Counted from the first letter of the stretch, positions 1-6,540 are shown. The stretch is 10,047 nt of DNA from Sulfurovum sp. (GCA_003978375.1 QNZW01000107.1:1-10047), one strand, 5' to 3'. The notes: generated from the letters alone by a model not told the origin. Made by a program: numbers and translations.

Positions 1-1179
1 TTAATAGATACTATTTTTGCCATCTTAACACTCTATTTTTTATTGTTGTCAAATCAGAGAGTTTGGTTCTTTTTTGGTGTTTTTATGGCTATACTATGGT
101 TTTACTGGATTGGATTAAGTCTTGAGCATTATGGCTATAGTTGGGGTTTGCCTGTAGGCATCTTTCTTGTTTCACTTGGGTATGGTATCCTCTTTTATAT
201 CTTCGCTTACATCAGCAATTTTCTTTCAGATAAAACATTTTTGTCCTCTTTGTTATTTAAAGCTCTTTTTCTTTTGGGCTTTAGCTATATTCATCCTTTT
301 GGCTTTGATTGGTTTAAGCCTGAATTGATGTTTGTAGAGAGTTATATTGGCATCCAAAAATGGCAATTTGCCATAGTATTATTTGCACTCATACTTAGTA
401 TTTGGAAAAAAAATCTTCTTTTTATCTCTTTGATTTTATTTGCATACCAGCCTACTGCATCTTCTACAATACCATCAAATACTTCCCACGCAAATCATAT
501 TCAAATAGTGACCACCCATACCACTGTAGAGGACAAATGGAACAAAACACTTCATGCCAAACAGTTTAAAAAACTCTTTAGCATCATTGACCAAGCTATA
601 GATGCAAATAAAACACTCATTATTTTACCAGAGTCTGTATTTCCTGTATTTATCAACCGATCTCAAACCCTTGTAGATACACTTCAAAAGAAAGCCAAGC
701 ATATTAATATTGTCACAGGAGGACTGTATCTTGACGGAGAGATACCACGTAACTCTACCTATATTTTTACTTCAAATAAAATCACTGTAGCCAACAAAGT
801 CGTCCTTGTGCCTTTTGGAGAGAGCAATCCTTTACCCGATTTTTTAAGCGACTGGGTAAACCGTGTTTTTTATGATAATGCTGTAGATTATAAAGCCAGT
901 TCCAATGTCGTAGACTATCAAATAGAGGGTATTACTTACCGTAATGCCATCTGTTTTGAAGCCACTTCAGAAAAACTTTATACAAAAGACAAAAAAGGAC
1001 ACTACCCTAAAAATATGATTGTCTTAAGCAATAACGGCTGGTTTACCCCATCCATTGAACCTACTTTACAAAAACTATTGTTACAATACTATAGTAAAAA
1101 ATACGGCACGACCATTTATCATAGTGTCAATATGTCGCAGTCATATAAGATACAAAATGGAAACGTTTTGACTTACTAA
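1..1179 (+). CDS. lnt: Apolipoprotein N-acyltransferase, 5' end outside window
   Basis: Inner-membrane enzyme that adds the third acyl chain to the N-terminal cysteine of lipoproteins, the last step of lipoprotein maturation. The reading frame is open from base 1 and hydrophobic throughout, so the TTG at 43 is almost certainly internal and the true start lies upstream. Hydrophobic segments fill roughly bases 1-450. A nitrilase-like domain follows. Its catalytic triad is recognisable as Glu in LPESVFP (codon 631), Lys in NKVVLVPFGE (codon 796) and Cys in NAICFEA (codon 952). Two features are unusual against E. coli Lnt. The residue after the catalytic Cys is Phe, where E. coli has Tyr388. The protein also ends just after the SVNMSQSYKI segment, without the C-terminal membrane helix of the E. 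coli enzyme; short Lnt proteins occur in Campylobacterota, so this may be a lineage trait. Family assignment is firm. Confidence 0.93.
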   Translation, partial: LIDTIFAILTLYFLLLSNQRVWFFFGVFMAILWFYWIGLSLEHYGYSWGLPVGIFLVSLGYGILFYIFAYISNFLSDKTFLSSLLFKALFLLGFSYIHPFGFDWFKPELMFVESYIGIQKWQFAIVLFALILSIWKKNLLFISLILFAYQPTASSTIPSNTSHANHIQIVTTHTTVEDKWNKTLHAKQFKKLFSIIDQAIDANKTLIILPESVFPVFINRSQTLVDTLQKKAKHINIVTGGLYLDGEIPRNSTYIFTSNKITVANKVVLVPFGESNPLPDFLSDWVNRVFYDNAVDYKASSNVVDYQIEGITYRNAICFEATSEKLYTKDKKGHYPKNMIVLSNNGWFTPSIEPTLQKLLLQYYSKKYGTTIYHSVNMSQSYKIQNGNVLTY

Positions 1180-1201
1180 AAGCATATCATACAAGCTTTG
1201 A

Positions 1202-1230
1202 TTGACTTATTTGTTACAACCCACTATAAT
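1202..1230 (+). promoter_or_regulatory. Sigma70-type promoter of the yidD-pyrC unit
   Basis: The -35 element is TTGACT (1202-1207). After exactly 17 bp comes a perfect TATAAT -10 (1225-1230), putting the transcription start near 1237, about 20 bases before the small ORF at 1259. The spacer holds the 9-nt palindrome TTGTTACAA (1211-1219), a plausible operator. YefM-type antitoxins bind palindromes with a TGTACA core, and this one is TGT-T-ACA, so the resemblance is only suggestive. The promoter lies just past the lnt stop and probably makes the downstream genes independent of lnt transcription. Base match is seen directly; use in the cell is inferred. Confidence 0.75.
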
Positions 1231-1258
1231 TTTCAATATCTTATACAAAAGGATTTGC

Positions 1259-1420
1259 ATGCAAGCAGTTCACTACTCTCATGCTAAAAACACCCTTAAA
1301 TCCATGATAGATAAAGGTATTCAAACACAGATACATCAACACTATTTTTCACCTTATCCTATAAAAGATGATTCAATATCAATCATTACTATCTACAGAA
1401 AAAACCTACCAAGCCGATGA
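1259..1420 (+). CDS. Small ORF with a Phd/YefM-antitoxin-like N-terminus, possible remnant
   Basis: A 53-codon ORF. The start at ATG 1259 is chosen because AAAAGGA (1247-1253) sits 5 bases upstream; the in-frame TTG at 1202 is part of the -35 box and lies upstream of the predicted transcript start. Residues 1-19, MQAVHYSHAKNTLKSMIDK, closely resemble the opening of Phd/YefM antitoxins (M-x-A-V-x-Y-S-x-A-x-x-N-L-K pattern), the DNA-binding half of that family. From residue 20 the similarity stops: the usual core and toxin-binding C-terminus (typical total about 80-90 residues) are absent, and no toxin gene follows. The stop overlaps the yidD start as ATGA. Since yidD has no clear ribosome binding site, translating this ORF may be what loads ribosomes on yidD. 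It could be a decayed antitoxin or a leader ORF made from one. The similarity is judged by eye. Confidence 0.5.
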   Translation: MQAVHYSHAKNTLKSMIDKGIQTQIHQHYFSPYPIKDDSISIITIYRKNLPSR

Positions 1421-1785
1421 ACCTAAAAAACTTCTATATAGCTCCTATTAAAGGCTACCAATATATCTCTAAGATGCTTCCTGGATCTTGTCGTTATTAT
1501 CCTACGTGTTCAGAGTATGCCAAATGGCAATTTGAATTTAATGCACCCCATAAAGCACTCTATGCAAGTAGCCTACGTATTTTACGATGTAATCAATTTT
1601 TTGAAGGGGGTATTGAGTATCCATTGGTAGTGTATTGTCCTGCTACCATCTCATCTGTACTCACTTTTAATACATTTTGTGGCAAAATAAATATAGACTA
1701 TTGGCTCGTACCAAAAACGATAGATAAAAACAATACATATTACTATATTCTAAAGGATTTTGATGCAATTAAACGCACCACTTGA
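1417..1785 (+). CDS. yidD: YidD, membrane protein insertion efficiency factor
   Basis: Small membrane-associated protein that assists YidC/Sec-dependent insertion of inner-membrane proteins. The family signature is clear in its 122 residues: SCRYYPTCSEY (residues 24-34, with Cys25 and Cys31), LRILRCN (53-59, with Cys58) and GGIEYPL (64-70). An N-terminal amphipathic stretch, residues 4-22, is typical. Residues 71-122 form an extension beyond the ~70-residue core, ending with a WLVPK-type segment that I associate with Campylobacterota YidD. ATG 1417 overlaps the stop of the preceding small ORF by ATGA and has no obvious Shine-Dalgarno sequence, which suggests coupling. The 3' end overlaps pyrC by 23 bases. 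Placement is unusual: yidD normally sits between rnpA and yidC, neither of which is here. Confidence 0.93.
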   Translation: MNLKNFYIAPIKGYQYISKMLPGSCRYYPTCSEYAKWQFEFNAPHKALYASSLRILRCNQFFEGGIEYPLVVYCPATISSVLTFNTFCGKINIDYWLVPKTIDKNNTYYYILKDFDAIKRTT

Positions 1786-2767
1786 TATGCACTTGCATCT
1801 TCGTGATGGAGAAATGTTACATAATATCGCACACGCTTCTGCAACTACTTTTTCTGGTGGGCTTATTATGCCAAACCTTGTACCTCCAATTCAGACAAAA
1901 GAGGCAGTCATTGCTTATAAAAATCGTATTTTAGATGCCATTGGCAATGAAGATTTTACGCCCTATATGACACTCTTTTTTCTGCCTACCTATGACAAAG
2001 CATTTTTATCTTCAATGAAAGCATACATCACAGCCATAAAACTCTACCCAGCAGGTATTACGACCAACTCCGAAGGAGGTGTCAGTGGTTTTGATGTAGA
2101 AACATTACGTCCTACACTCGAAGCAATGAGTCAACTTGACATTCCTCTGTGTATTCATGGCGAAACCAATGGATTTGTTATGGACAGAGAGGCTGAATTT
2201 GCGACTATATATGAGCGTCTTGCTACTGCTTTTCCAAAACTCAAAATTATTATGGAACATATTACCACAAAAACCTCTGTTGCACTGCTCGATGCGTATG
2301 ACAACCTCTATGCCACCATTACCCTACACCATCTGCTTATTACACTAGATGATGTGGCAGGAGGCATGCTTCAGCCTCATCTATTTTGTAAACCCATCGC
2401 CAAACGTCCAGAAGACAGAGAAGCCTTACTCAAAGTGGCTCTAGAAGCACATCCCAAAGTGATGTTTGGTTCTGATTCAGCACCACATCCAAAAGATGCC
2501 AAAGAAGCCTGTGGATGTGCTGCTGGTGTGTTTACTGCACCTATTGCCTTGCAAGTTTTGACCGCACTTTTTGAAAAGCACCATGCACTCAATAACCTTC
2601 AAGCCTTTGTCTCTACAAATGCTCAGAATATTTATGGGATTACCCCTATACCAAAAATCGTAACTTTAGAGAAAAAAAATTTTACTGTACCACAAACATA
2701 TAATGGCGTTGTACCCATGTATGCAGGTGAGACTTTAAGCTATTCTATACAAGGAGTTTCTTCATGA
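1763..2767 (+). CDS. pyrC: Dihydroorotase (class II, E. coli PyrC type)
   Basis: Zinc amidohydrolase that cyclises N-carbamoyl-aspartate to dihydroorotate, the third step of de novo pyrimidine synthesis, in the cytoplasm. From ATG 1763 it is 334 residues, close to the 347 of E. coli PyrC. Metal ligands are visible in order: His10 and His12 in DMHLHLRDGE, carboxylated Lys93 in AIKLYPAG, His132 in CIHGE, His167 in MEHIT and catalytic Asp238 in GSDSAPH. Substrate-binding Arg14 and Asn38 are also present. ATG 1763 is preferred over the adjacent TTG 1760 because AAAGGA (1752-1757) lies 5 bases upstream. The gene overlaps yidD by 23 bases and carbonic anhydrase by ATGA. Complete, with all key residues in place. 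Confidence 0.97.
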   Translation: MQLNAPLDMHLHLRDGEMLHNIAHASATTFSGGLIMPNLVPPIQTKEAVIAYKNRILDAIGNEDFTPYMTLFFLPTYDKAFLSSMKAYITAIKLYPAGITTNSEGGVSGFDVETLRPTLEAMSQLDIPLCIHGETNGFVMDREAEFATIYERLATAFPKLKIIMEHITTKTSVALLDAYDNLYATITLHHLLITLDDVAGGMLQPHLFCKPIAKRPEDREALLKVALEAHPKVMFGSDSAPHPKDAKEACGCAAGVFTAPIALQVLTALFEKHHALNNLQAFVSTNAQNIYGITPIPKIVTLEKKNFTVPQTYNGVVPMYAGETLSYSIQGVSS

Positions 2768-3447
2768 ACAACAGACTAAAAGAGTTTAGTAAAGGACATA
2801 AATCTTTTCATGCTATCAAATTTAAAACCAATAAAGAACGTTTTAAATCATTGGTAGAAGAGGGGCAAAATCCTAAAGCACTTTTTATAGGGTGCAGTGA
2901 TTCTAGAATGATGCCAAATATGATTTTAAATTCAAAACCAGGTGATCTTTTTATTGTCAGGAACATAGGGAATTTTGTTGCTCCCTTTAAACCTGATGCA
3001 GATTTTCATGCCACAGCTTCTGCCATCGAGTATGCTGTCAGTGTACTTGGTATTTCAGATATTATTGTGTGTGGACATTCTCATTGTGGTGCAATTGGAG
3101 CTCTCTATAAAGACATTAAAACCTCTCCTGAGAATATACATACCTTAAAATGGCTCGAACTTGGCAGAGAAGCAAAAGAGATTGCCCTTGATACATGCAA
3201 AGGCGAAGACAAAGAAAAACTTTTACGATATACTGAAAAACTCTCCGTCGTTTTTCAGCTTAAAAATTTACTTACCTACCCAGCTGTCAAAAATGGTGTA
3301 GACAACGGAAGTATTTTTTTACACGGGTGGCATTACAATATTGAAAATGGTGAAATCGCCTATTATGATAATGAAAATCATACATTCAAAGCACTTGTAG
3401 AAAATCAGTCAATCAAGGAGGACTCAGATGATTGCAAACAGTATTGA
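2764..3447 (+). CDS. Beta-class carbonic anhydrase
   Basis: Zinc enzyme interconverting CO2 and bicarbonate; 227 residues, normal for the bacterial beta class. Zinc ligands and the catalytic dyad are clear: Cys44, Asp46 and Arg48 in GCSDSRMM, then His105 and Cys108 in CGHSHCGAIGAL. The conserved RNIGNF block is at 66-71 and HGWHYNIENG at 187-196. No signal peptide is visible, so it should be cytoplasmic. ATG 2764 overlaps the pyrC stop as ATGA, with AAGGAG (2751-2756) 7 bases upstream. Sitting directly after pyrC makes sense, because carbamoyl phosphate for pyrimidines is built from bicarbonate. In an autotroph it could also support carbon fixation, but no such gene is in the window. Confidence 0.95.
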   Translation: MNNRLKEFSKGHKSFHAIKFKTNKERFKSLVEEGQNPKALFIGCSDSRMMPNMILNSKPGDLFIVRNIGNFVAPFKPDADFHATASAIEYAVSVLGISDIIVCGHSHCGAIGALYKDIKTSPENIHTLKWLELGREAKEIALDTCKGEDKEKLLRYTEKLSVVFQLKNLLTYPAVKNGVDNGSIFLHGWHYNIENGEIAYYDNENHTFKALVENQSIKEDSDDCKQY

Positions 3448-4345
3448 AGACCTTGTCGGAGCTACACCTTTAGTGAAACTCAACGTACTCAGTCAAAAAA
3501 GCGGTGCCACCATTTTAGGTAAGTGTGAATTCATGAATCCTACTTCATCTGTCAAGGATCGTATTGCACTTCAAATGATCAATGATGCAATTGCCTCTGG
3601 AAAAATTACTGCCCAGACTACTGTCATAGAACCAACCAGTGGCAACACAGGCATAGGACTCGCTGCCATATGTGCAGCAAAAGGTATTAAGCTTATTTTG
3701 ACTATGCCAGAGTCTATGAGCATCGAAAGACAAAAGCTCTTGTTGCATTTAGGTGCAACTCTTGAGCTTACTCCTGCCAAGGATGGTATGAGTGGTGCCA
3801 TTACAAAGGCAGAATCTTTACAAAAAAATCTCAAAAATGCCATCATACTCCAACAATTTCAAAATCCAAGTAATCCTGAAATACACCGCCAAACCACTGC
3901 ACAAGAGATACTAAAAGATACCGATAAACATGTAGATATCTTTATTGCTGCTGTGGGTACAGGTGGTACACTCACGGGTACATCAGAAGTACTCAAAGCA
4001 AATATCCCACACCTTATATCTATCGCAGTCGAACCTGAAAATGCCGCGGTACTTAGTGGTAAAGAAGTTGCCCCTCATAAAATTCAAGGGATTGGTGCAG
4101 GATTTGTCCCTGATATTTTAAACACAGCTATTTATGATGAAGTCATCAAAGTAAGCGATGCTGATGCTTTTGCTATGGCAAAAGAAGTAGCAAAAGATGA
4201 AGGACTACTCGTAGGCATCTCTTCAGGAGCAAACCTTCAAGCAGCCTTTGAAGTAGCCTCTCGTCCTGAAAATAAAAATAAAGTGATTGTAACAATTCTT
4301 TGTGATACAGCTGAACGTTATCTTTCCACTGAACTTTTTGACTAA
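3428..4345 (+). CDS. cysK: Cysteine synthase (O-acetylserine sulfhydrylase)
   Basis: PLP enzyme that makes cysteine from O-acetylserine and sulfide in the cytoplasm; 305 residues, typical of the CysK/CysM family. PLP Lys43 lies in PTSSVKDR. The substrate loop PTSGNTG spans 69-75, the phosphate loop GTGGTLTG 177-184, GISSGAN 263-269, and the C-terminal DTAERYLSTELF 293-304 is the CysK-like ending. HKIQGIGAGFVP at 217-228 also favours the A-type enzyme over CysM. It overlaps the carbonic anhydrase gene by 20 bases. AAGGAGG (3415-3421), 6 bases before the ATG, is the strongest ribosome binding site in the window and fixes the start. Strong internal initiation suggests higher output than from coupling alone. 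CysM-type use of other sulfur donors cannot be excluded. Confidence 0.94.
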   Translation: MIANSIEDLVGATPLVKLNVLSQKSGATILGKCEFMNPTSSVKDRIALQMINDAIASGKITAQTTVIEPTSGNTGIGLAAICAAKGIKLILTMPESMSIERQKLLLHLGATLELTPAKDGMSGAITKAESLQKNLKNAIILQQFQNPSNPEIHRQTTAQEILKDTDKHVDIFIAAVGTGGTLTGTSEVLKANIPHLISIAVEPENAAVLSGKEVAPHKIQGIGAGFVPDILNTAIYDEVIKVSDADAFAMAKEVAKDEGLLVGISSGANLQAAFEVASRPENKNKVIVTILCDTAERYLSTELFD

Positions 4346-4347
4346 CG

Positions 4348-4956
4348 ATGCAAACGCCAGTACTTTTTGAGACTATCAAGATTGATAATGGAAAAATAAA
4401 CTATCTTGATTATCATCAAAAACGTTGCACAAAAAGCCGTCAAGCCCTTTTTCAAAGTACTGATATTCTTGATCTCTCTTCTATCATTGTTGCACCCAAA
4501 ATGGGCATTTGGCGTTGTCGTATATACTATGCAAAAAGCTTTATTTCTGTAGAATATATTCCCTACACACCCAAAAAGATACAAAGACTAAAAATCGTAC
4601 CCTCTTCACTCACATACGACTACAAATATGCCAACAGAGAAGCATTGAATGCACTGCTATTATCACACCCTGATGTGGATGATGTTCTTATAGAAAAAGA
4701 GGGGGTTATATCTGACACCAGCATTGCCAATATCGCTTTTTATGATGGAGAGCAGTGGGTTACACCCAAGCATCCTTTGCTTGAAGGCACCACAAGAGCA
4801 AGACTTCTTGAAACAGGTTTTTTGCAAACCAAAATCATCAAAAAAGAGTCACTTTCTCTCTACACACAAGTGGCTTTAATGAATAGTATGATAGGCTTTC
4901 TTCCACTAAAACACATTACTATGATAGATACTCAAGGGGAAAACTATGACTATTAA
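4348..4956 (+). CDS. Class IV aminotransferase-fold PLP enzyme, short form (PabC-like)
   Basis: PLP enzyme of fold type IV, the family of aminodeoxychorismate lyase (PabC, folate synthesis) and branched-chain aminotransferase. At 202 residues it is well below the usual ~270-300; the reduction is mostly in the N-terminal domain, which looks like a lineage-specific short form and not a break. Visible landmarks: DYKYANREALNAL (91-103) with the probable PLP lysine Lys93, SDTSIANIAF (122-131) at the position of the conserved Glu block, and LLEGTTRARLLE (144-155) as phosphate-binding and C-terminal motif. The block carries Asp where many members have Glu. It starts 2 bases after the cysK stop with no Shine-Dalgarno sequence, so expression probably depends on coupling to cysK. 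PabC function is the best guess, but no pabA or pabB is nearby. Confidence 0.78.
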   Translation: MQTPVLFETIKIDNGKINYLDYHQKRCTKSRQALFQSTDILDLSSIIVAPKMGIWRCRIYYAKSFISVEYIPYTPKKIQRLKIVPSSLTYDYKYANREALNALLLSHPDVDDVLIEKEGVISDTSIANIAFYDGEQWVTPKHPLLEGTTRARLLETGFLQTKIIKKESLSLYTQVALMNSMIGFLPLKHITMIDTQGENYDY

Positions 4957-5404
4957 TCTCTTCCAAACAGAAGAATACAAAACACTCATTACAGACTATA
5001 TCTCAAATACAATTGGATATTTATTTCATAAAAATCAAGAATTTGCATTGGCGTGTGAGGTAGAACACATCACTTTTACACCTACGCTTCCCAATGAAAT
5101 CCAAGAGACATTTGAAGAAACAGTTATGTTTTTATTGAGCGGATATACTTACGAGAGTGCCAAATTAGAAGATGGTTATTTCTTTTTTGAAGCGGGATTT
5201 GGTCCAGATAATTTTGGTGCGACTGTTAGCATTCCACTTCTAGCAATAAAACAAGTATTTGTTGGGGATTATCCTATTGTGCTTAATTTGGCTAAATATA
5301 CACCAAAAACATCCAAAATAGATAAAAATTCTACCAAAAACTCTATGGAAGCATTACTTAAAAATCCTGAGAATAAAAAACTTCTTAAAAAGAAAAATTC
5401 TTAA
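4946..5404 (+). CDS. Conserved-looking hypothetical protein, possible SspB-like ClpXP adaptor
   Basis: A 152-residue protein I cannot assign firmly. ATG 4946 overlaps the preceding gene by 11 bases, with AAGGGGA (4934-4940) 5 bases upstream. No signal peptide or membrane helix is visible. Layout: N-terminal helix (8-28), strand with HITFTPTLP (41-49), helix or strand 51-66, strand YFFFEAGFG (78-86), strand ATVSIPLLAIKQVF (92-105), strand PIVLNLA (110-116), then a Lys/Asn-rich tail (117-152) ending LLKKKNS. This order matches the pattern I recall for SspB, above all the alphaproteobacterial form: strand, Pro, helix, then a beta element, FGG, a (V/I)xxPxxAI strand, and a disordered tail with a basic ClpX-binding end. 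The match is by pattern, not alignment score. It is the last gene before the terminator at 5401-5425. Confidence 0.55.
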   Translation: MTINLFQTEEYKTLITDYISNTIGYLFHKNQEFALACEVEHITFTPTLPNEIQETFEETVMFLLSGYTYESAKLEDGYFFFEAGFGPDNFGATVSIPLLAIKQVFVGDYPIVLNLAKYTPKTSKIDKNSTKNSMEALLKNPENKKLLKKKNS

Positions 5405-5425
5405 GGGCATCTCCACTGCCCTTAA
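5401..5425. terminator. Bidirectional intrinsic terminator between convergent genes
   Basis: A perfect 9-bp inverted repeat, TTAAGGGCA (5401-5409) and TGCCCTTAA (5417-5425), encloses a 7-base loop. It contains the TAA stop (5402-5404) of the upstream gene. On + it is followed by a weak T-run (TTCATTT). On - it is followed by GAATTTTTCTTTTT, a good U-tract, so it should end lysR transcripts better than transcripts of the + unit. It fills the 26-base gap between the two convergent genes. Confidence 0.8.
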
Positions 5426-5430
5426 TTCAT

Positions 5431-6339
5431 TTACGCGTCACAGTGTCCTGTTAAAATAAAGTCTACCACATTTCCAACATAGGCATTGTGTTTATTCTCT
5501 TTGGAGTATACAATGTAAAATTTGCGTGTCATGGTATAACCTCTAAGACGTGCCTCAAAAAGCTCCCCTTTAGAGACCTCATCTGCAATGGCATGTTTAG
5601 AGATGATAGAAACCACAGGTTTTTGTAAATCTTTTGCACTTTTTTTAATGGTTTGAAGTACTGCCGTGGTATTGCTAACTTCTGAAAGCACATCAAAACT
5701 TTTACACGATACACCAAGCTCATCAAATACCTCTGAGACAACCCGTCTTGTGTGTGAGCCTTCATCACGACAAATCCATGAAAAATCATACAGTTCTTCT
5801 GTTTTAAGTATTTTAGGAATAGGCACATTACTCACCACCACTAGCTCATCTTCTAACCACTCTCTATAGATAAGATCATTGTCTATCACAGGAGATTCAA
5901 TGAGACCTACATCTAATTTTCTGTCTTTTATTTTTTGCACAATATGGTCACTGACATCAATCGTAAGGTTGATGTCATTATGGATTGCTTTCCCTATGGT
6001 ATTTAAACATTGTCCAGGAATCACATACGTTCCTATTGTGTATGAAGCCCCTAATCTAAAAGTAATCTCTTTATTAATAATTTTTAATATATCTTTTTCT
6101 GAAGCATTAATCTCTTTTTCAAGTCTTGTTGCTATTTTATAAAGTTCTTCACCTTCGTTGGTGAGCTTAATGCCATTTTTTTTACGTTCTATTACTTTAA
6201 CAGCAAGATATTTTTCTATAAACTTAATCTGCTGGGTAACTGCTGGTTGAGAAATTCCTAATTTCGCAGAGGCCTTCGAAAAACTTCTCTCACGTGCCAC
6301 AGTCAAAAATGTTTCTAATTTTACAAAATCTTTTAACAT
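5431..6339 (-). CDS. LysR-family transcriptional regulator
   Basis: Cytoplasmic DNA-binding regulator of 302 residues, the normal LysR length. The N-terminal winged helix-turn-helix is unmistakable: FLTVARERSFSKAS (11-24), then LGISQPAVTQQI (27-38) as turn and recognition helix, and LTNEGEELY (59-67) as the wing. A linker helix (68-90) precedes the effector domain from about residue 92 (FRLGASYTIGTYVIPG onward), which has the usual two-lobed periplasmic-binding-like pattern. The ATG is at 6339; AAGGA (complement of 6351-6355) is 11 bases away, a long spacing. The gene is convergent with the cysK-containing unit and divergent from the helicase gene. The effector and targets are not evident; a CysB-like link to cysK is possible but nothing seen here supports it. 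LysR proteins usually repress their own gene through sites in the upstream region. Confidence 0.92.
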   Translation of the reverse strand: MLKDFVKLETFLTVARERSFSKASAKLGISQPAVTQQIKFIEKYLAVKVIERKKNGIKLTNEGEELYKIATRLEKEINASEKDILKIINKEITFRLGASYTIGTYVIPGQCLNTIGKAIHNDINLTIDVSDHIVQKIKDRKLDVGLIESPVIDNDLIYREWLEDELVVVSNVPIPKILKTEELYDFSWICRDEGSHTRRVVSEVFDELGVSCKSFDVLSEVSNTTAVLQTIKKSAKDLQKPVVSIISKHAIADEVSKGELFEARLRGYTMTRKFYIVYSKENKHNAYVGNVVDFILTGHCDA

Positions 6340-6386
6340 TATTTTCTTTATCCTTAACTTTCAATTCTTTTTCCTAAATAAACGAT

Positions 6387-6404
6387 TGATTATATCAGAT
6401 TATA
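6387..6404 (-). promoter_or_regulatory. Candidate lysR promoter region with two -10 elements and a small palindrome
   Basis: On the - strand two perfect TATAAT hexamers lie in tandem 10 bases apart (complements of 6399-6404 and 6389-6394), about 50-65 bases before the lysR ATG. No good -35 accompanies either; the best candidate for the first is a TTAAAG-like stretch near 6421-6426. A short palindrome, TGAT-TAT-ATCA (6387-6397), overlaps the second -10 and could be an autoregulatory LysR site. The whole region is very AT-rich, so TATAAT matches are partly expected by chance. Confidence 0.4.
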
Positions 6405-6467
6405 CTTAAAAATTCCATAACTTTAACTTATTTATTTAATTACATATTACATATCTTAAGCGTATCA

Positions 6468-6494
6468 CTTTACTCCTTACAGCAAAAAGTAAAG
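6468..6494. repeat. Inverted repeat upstream of the helicase promoter
   Basis: A perfect 7-bp inverted repeat, CTTTACT (6468-6474) and AGTAAAG (6488-6494), with a 13-base gap, ends 9 bases before the presumed -10 of the helicase gene. It could be an operator for the divergent LysR regulator or another factor. There is no T-run, and it lies upstream of the probable transcript start, so a terminator or attenuator is unlikely. Confidence 0.3.
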
Positions 6495-6503
6495 CTATTA
6501 AGG

Positions 6504-6509
6504 TATAAT
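6504..6509 (+). promoter_or_regulatory. Candidate -10 element of the uvrD promoter
   Basis: A perfect TATAAT in the context AAGGTATAATAAAAC, 31 bases before the ATG at 6541, with no convincing -35 at 16-18 bp. Campylobacterota promoters often have a weak -35 and rely on the -10 and AT-rich upstream DNA, which fits. A ribosome binding site TAGGAG (6522-6527) follows, 13 bases before the ATG, which is longer than usual. Confidence 0.55.
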
Positions 6510-6540
6510 AAAACCTATAAGTAGGAGTAACTATAACTTC

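Noticed and set aside
1178..1199. AAAGC/GCTTT hairpin after lnt as a terminator
   Set aside because: The stem is only 5 bp with a 12-base loop and no following T-run.
1202..1258. TTG start giving a 72-residue version of the small ORF
   Set aside because: This TTG is the -35 box of the promoter and lies upstream of the predicted transcript start; ATG 1259 has a proper ribosome site.
1368..1451. A 27-codon ORF in another frame bridging the small ORF and yidD, considered as a frameshifted antitoxin C-terminus
   Set aside because: It shows no recognisable Phd/YefM C-terminal pattern and no ribosome site, and is short enough to be chance.
2377..2592. 71-codon ORF on - inside pyrC
   Set aside because: It lies wholly in a gene with all catalytic residues intact, and has no family likeness or ribosome site; an opposite-strand shadow.
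5431..6339. LysR regulator as CysB controlling cysK
   Set aside because: It converges on the unit from the far end, and no matching operator was seen at the promoter at 1202; there is no sequence basis for a specific target.
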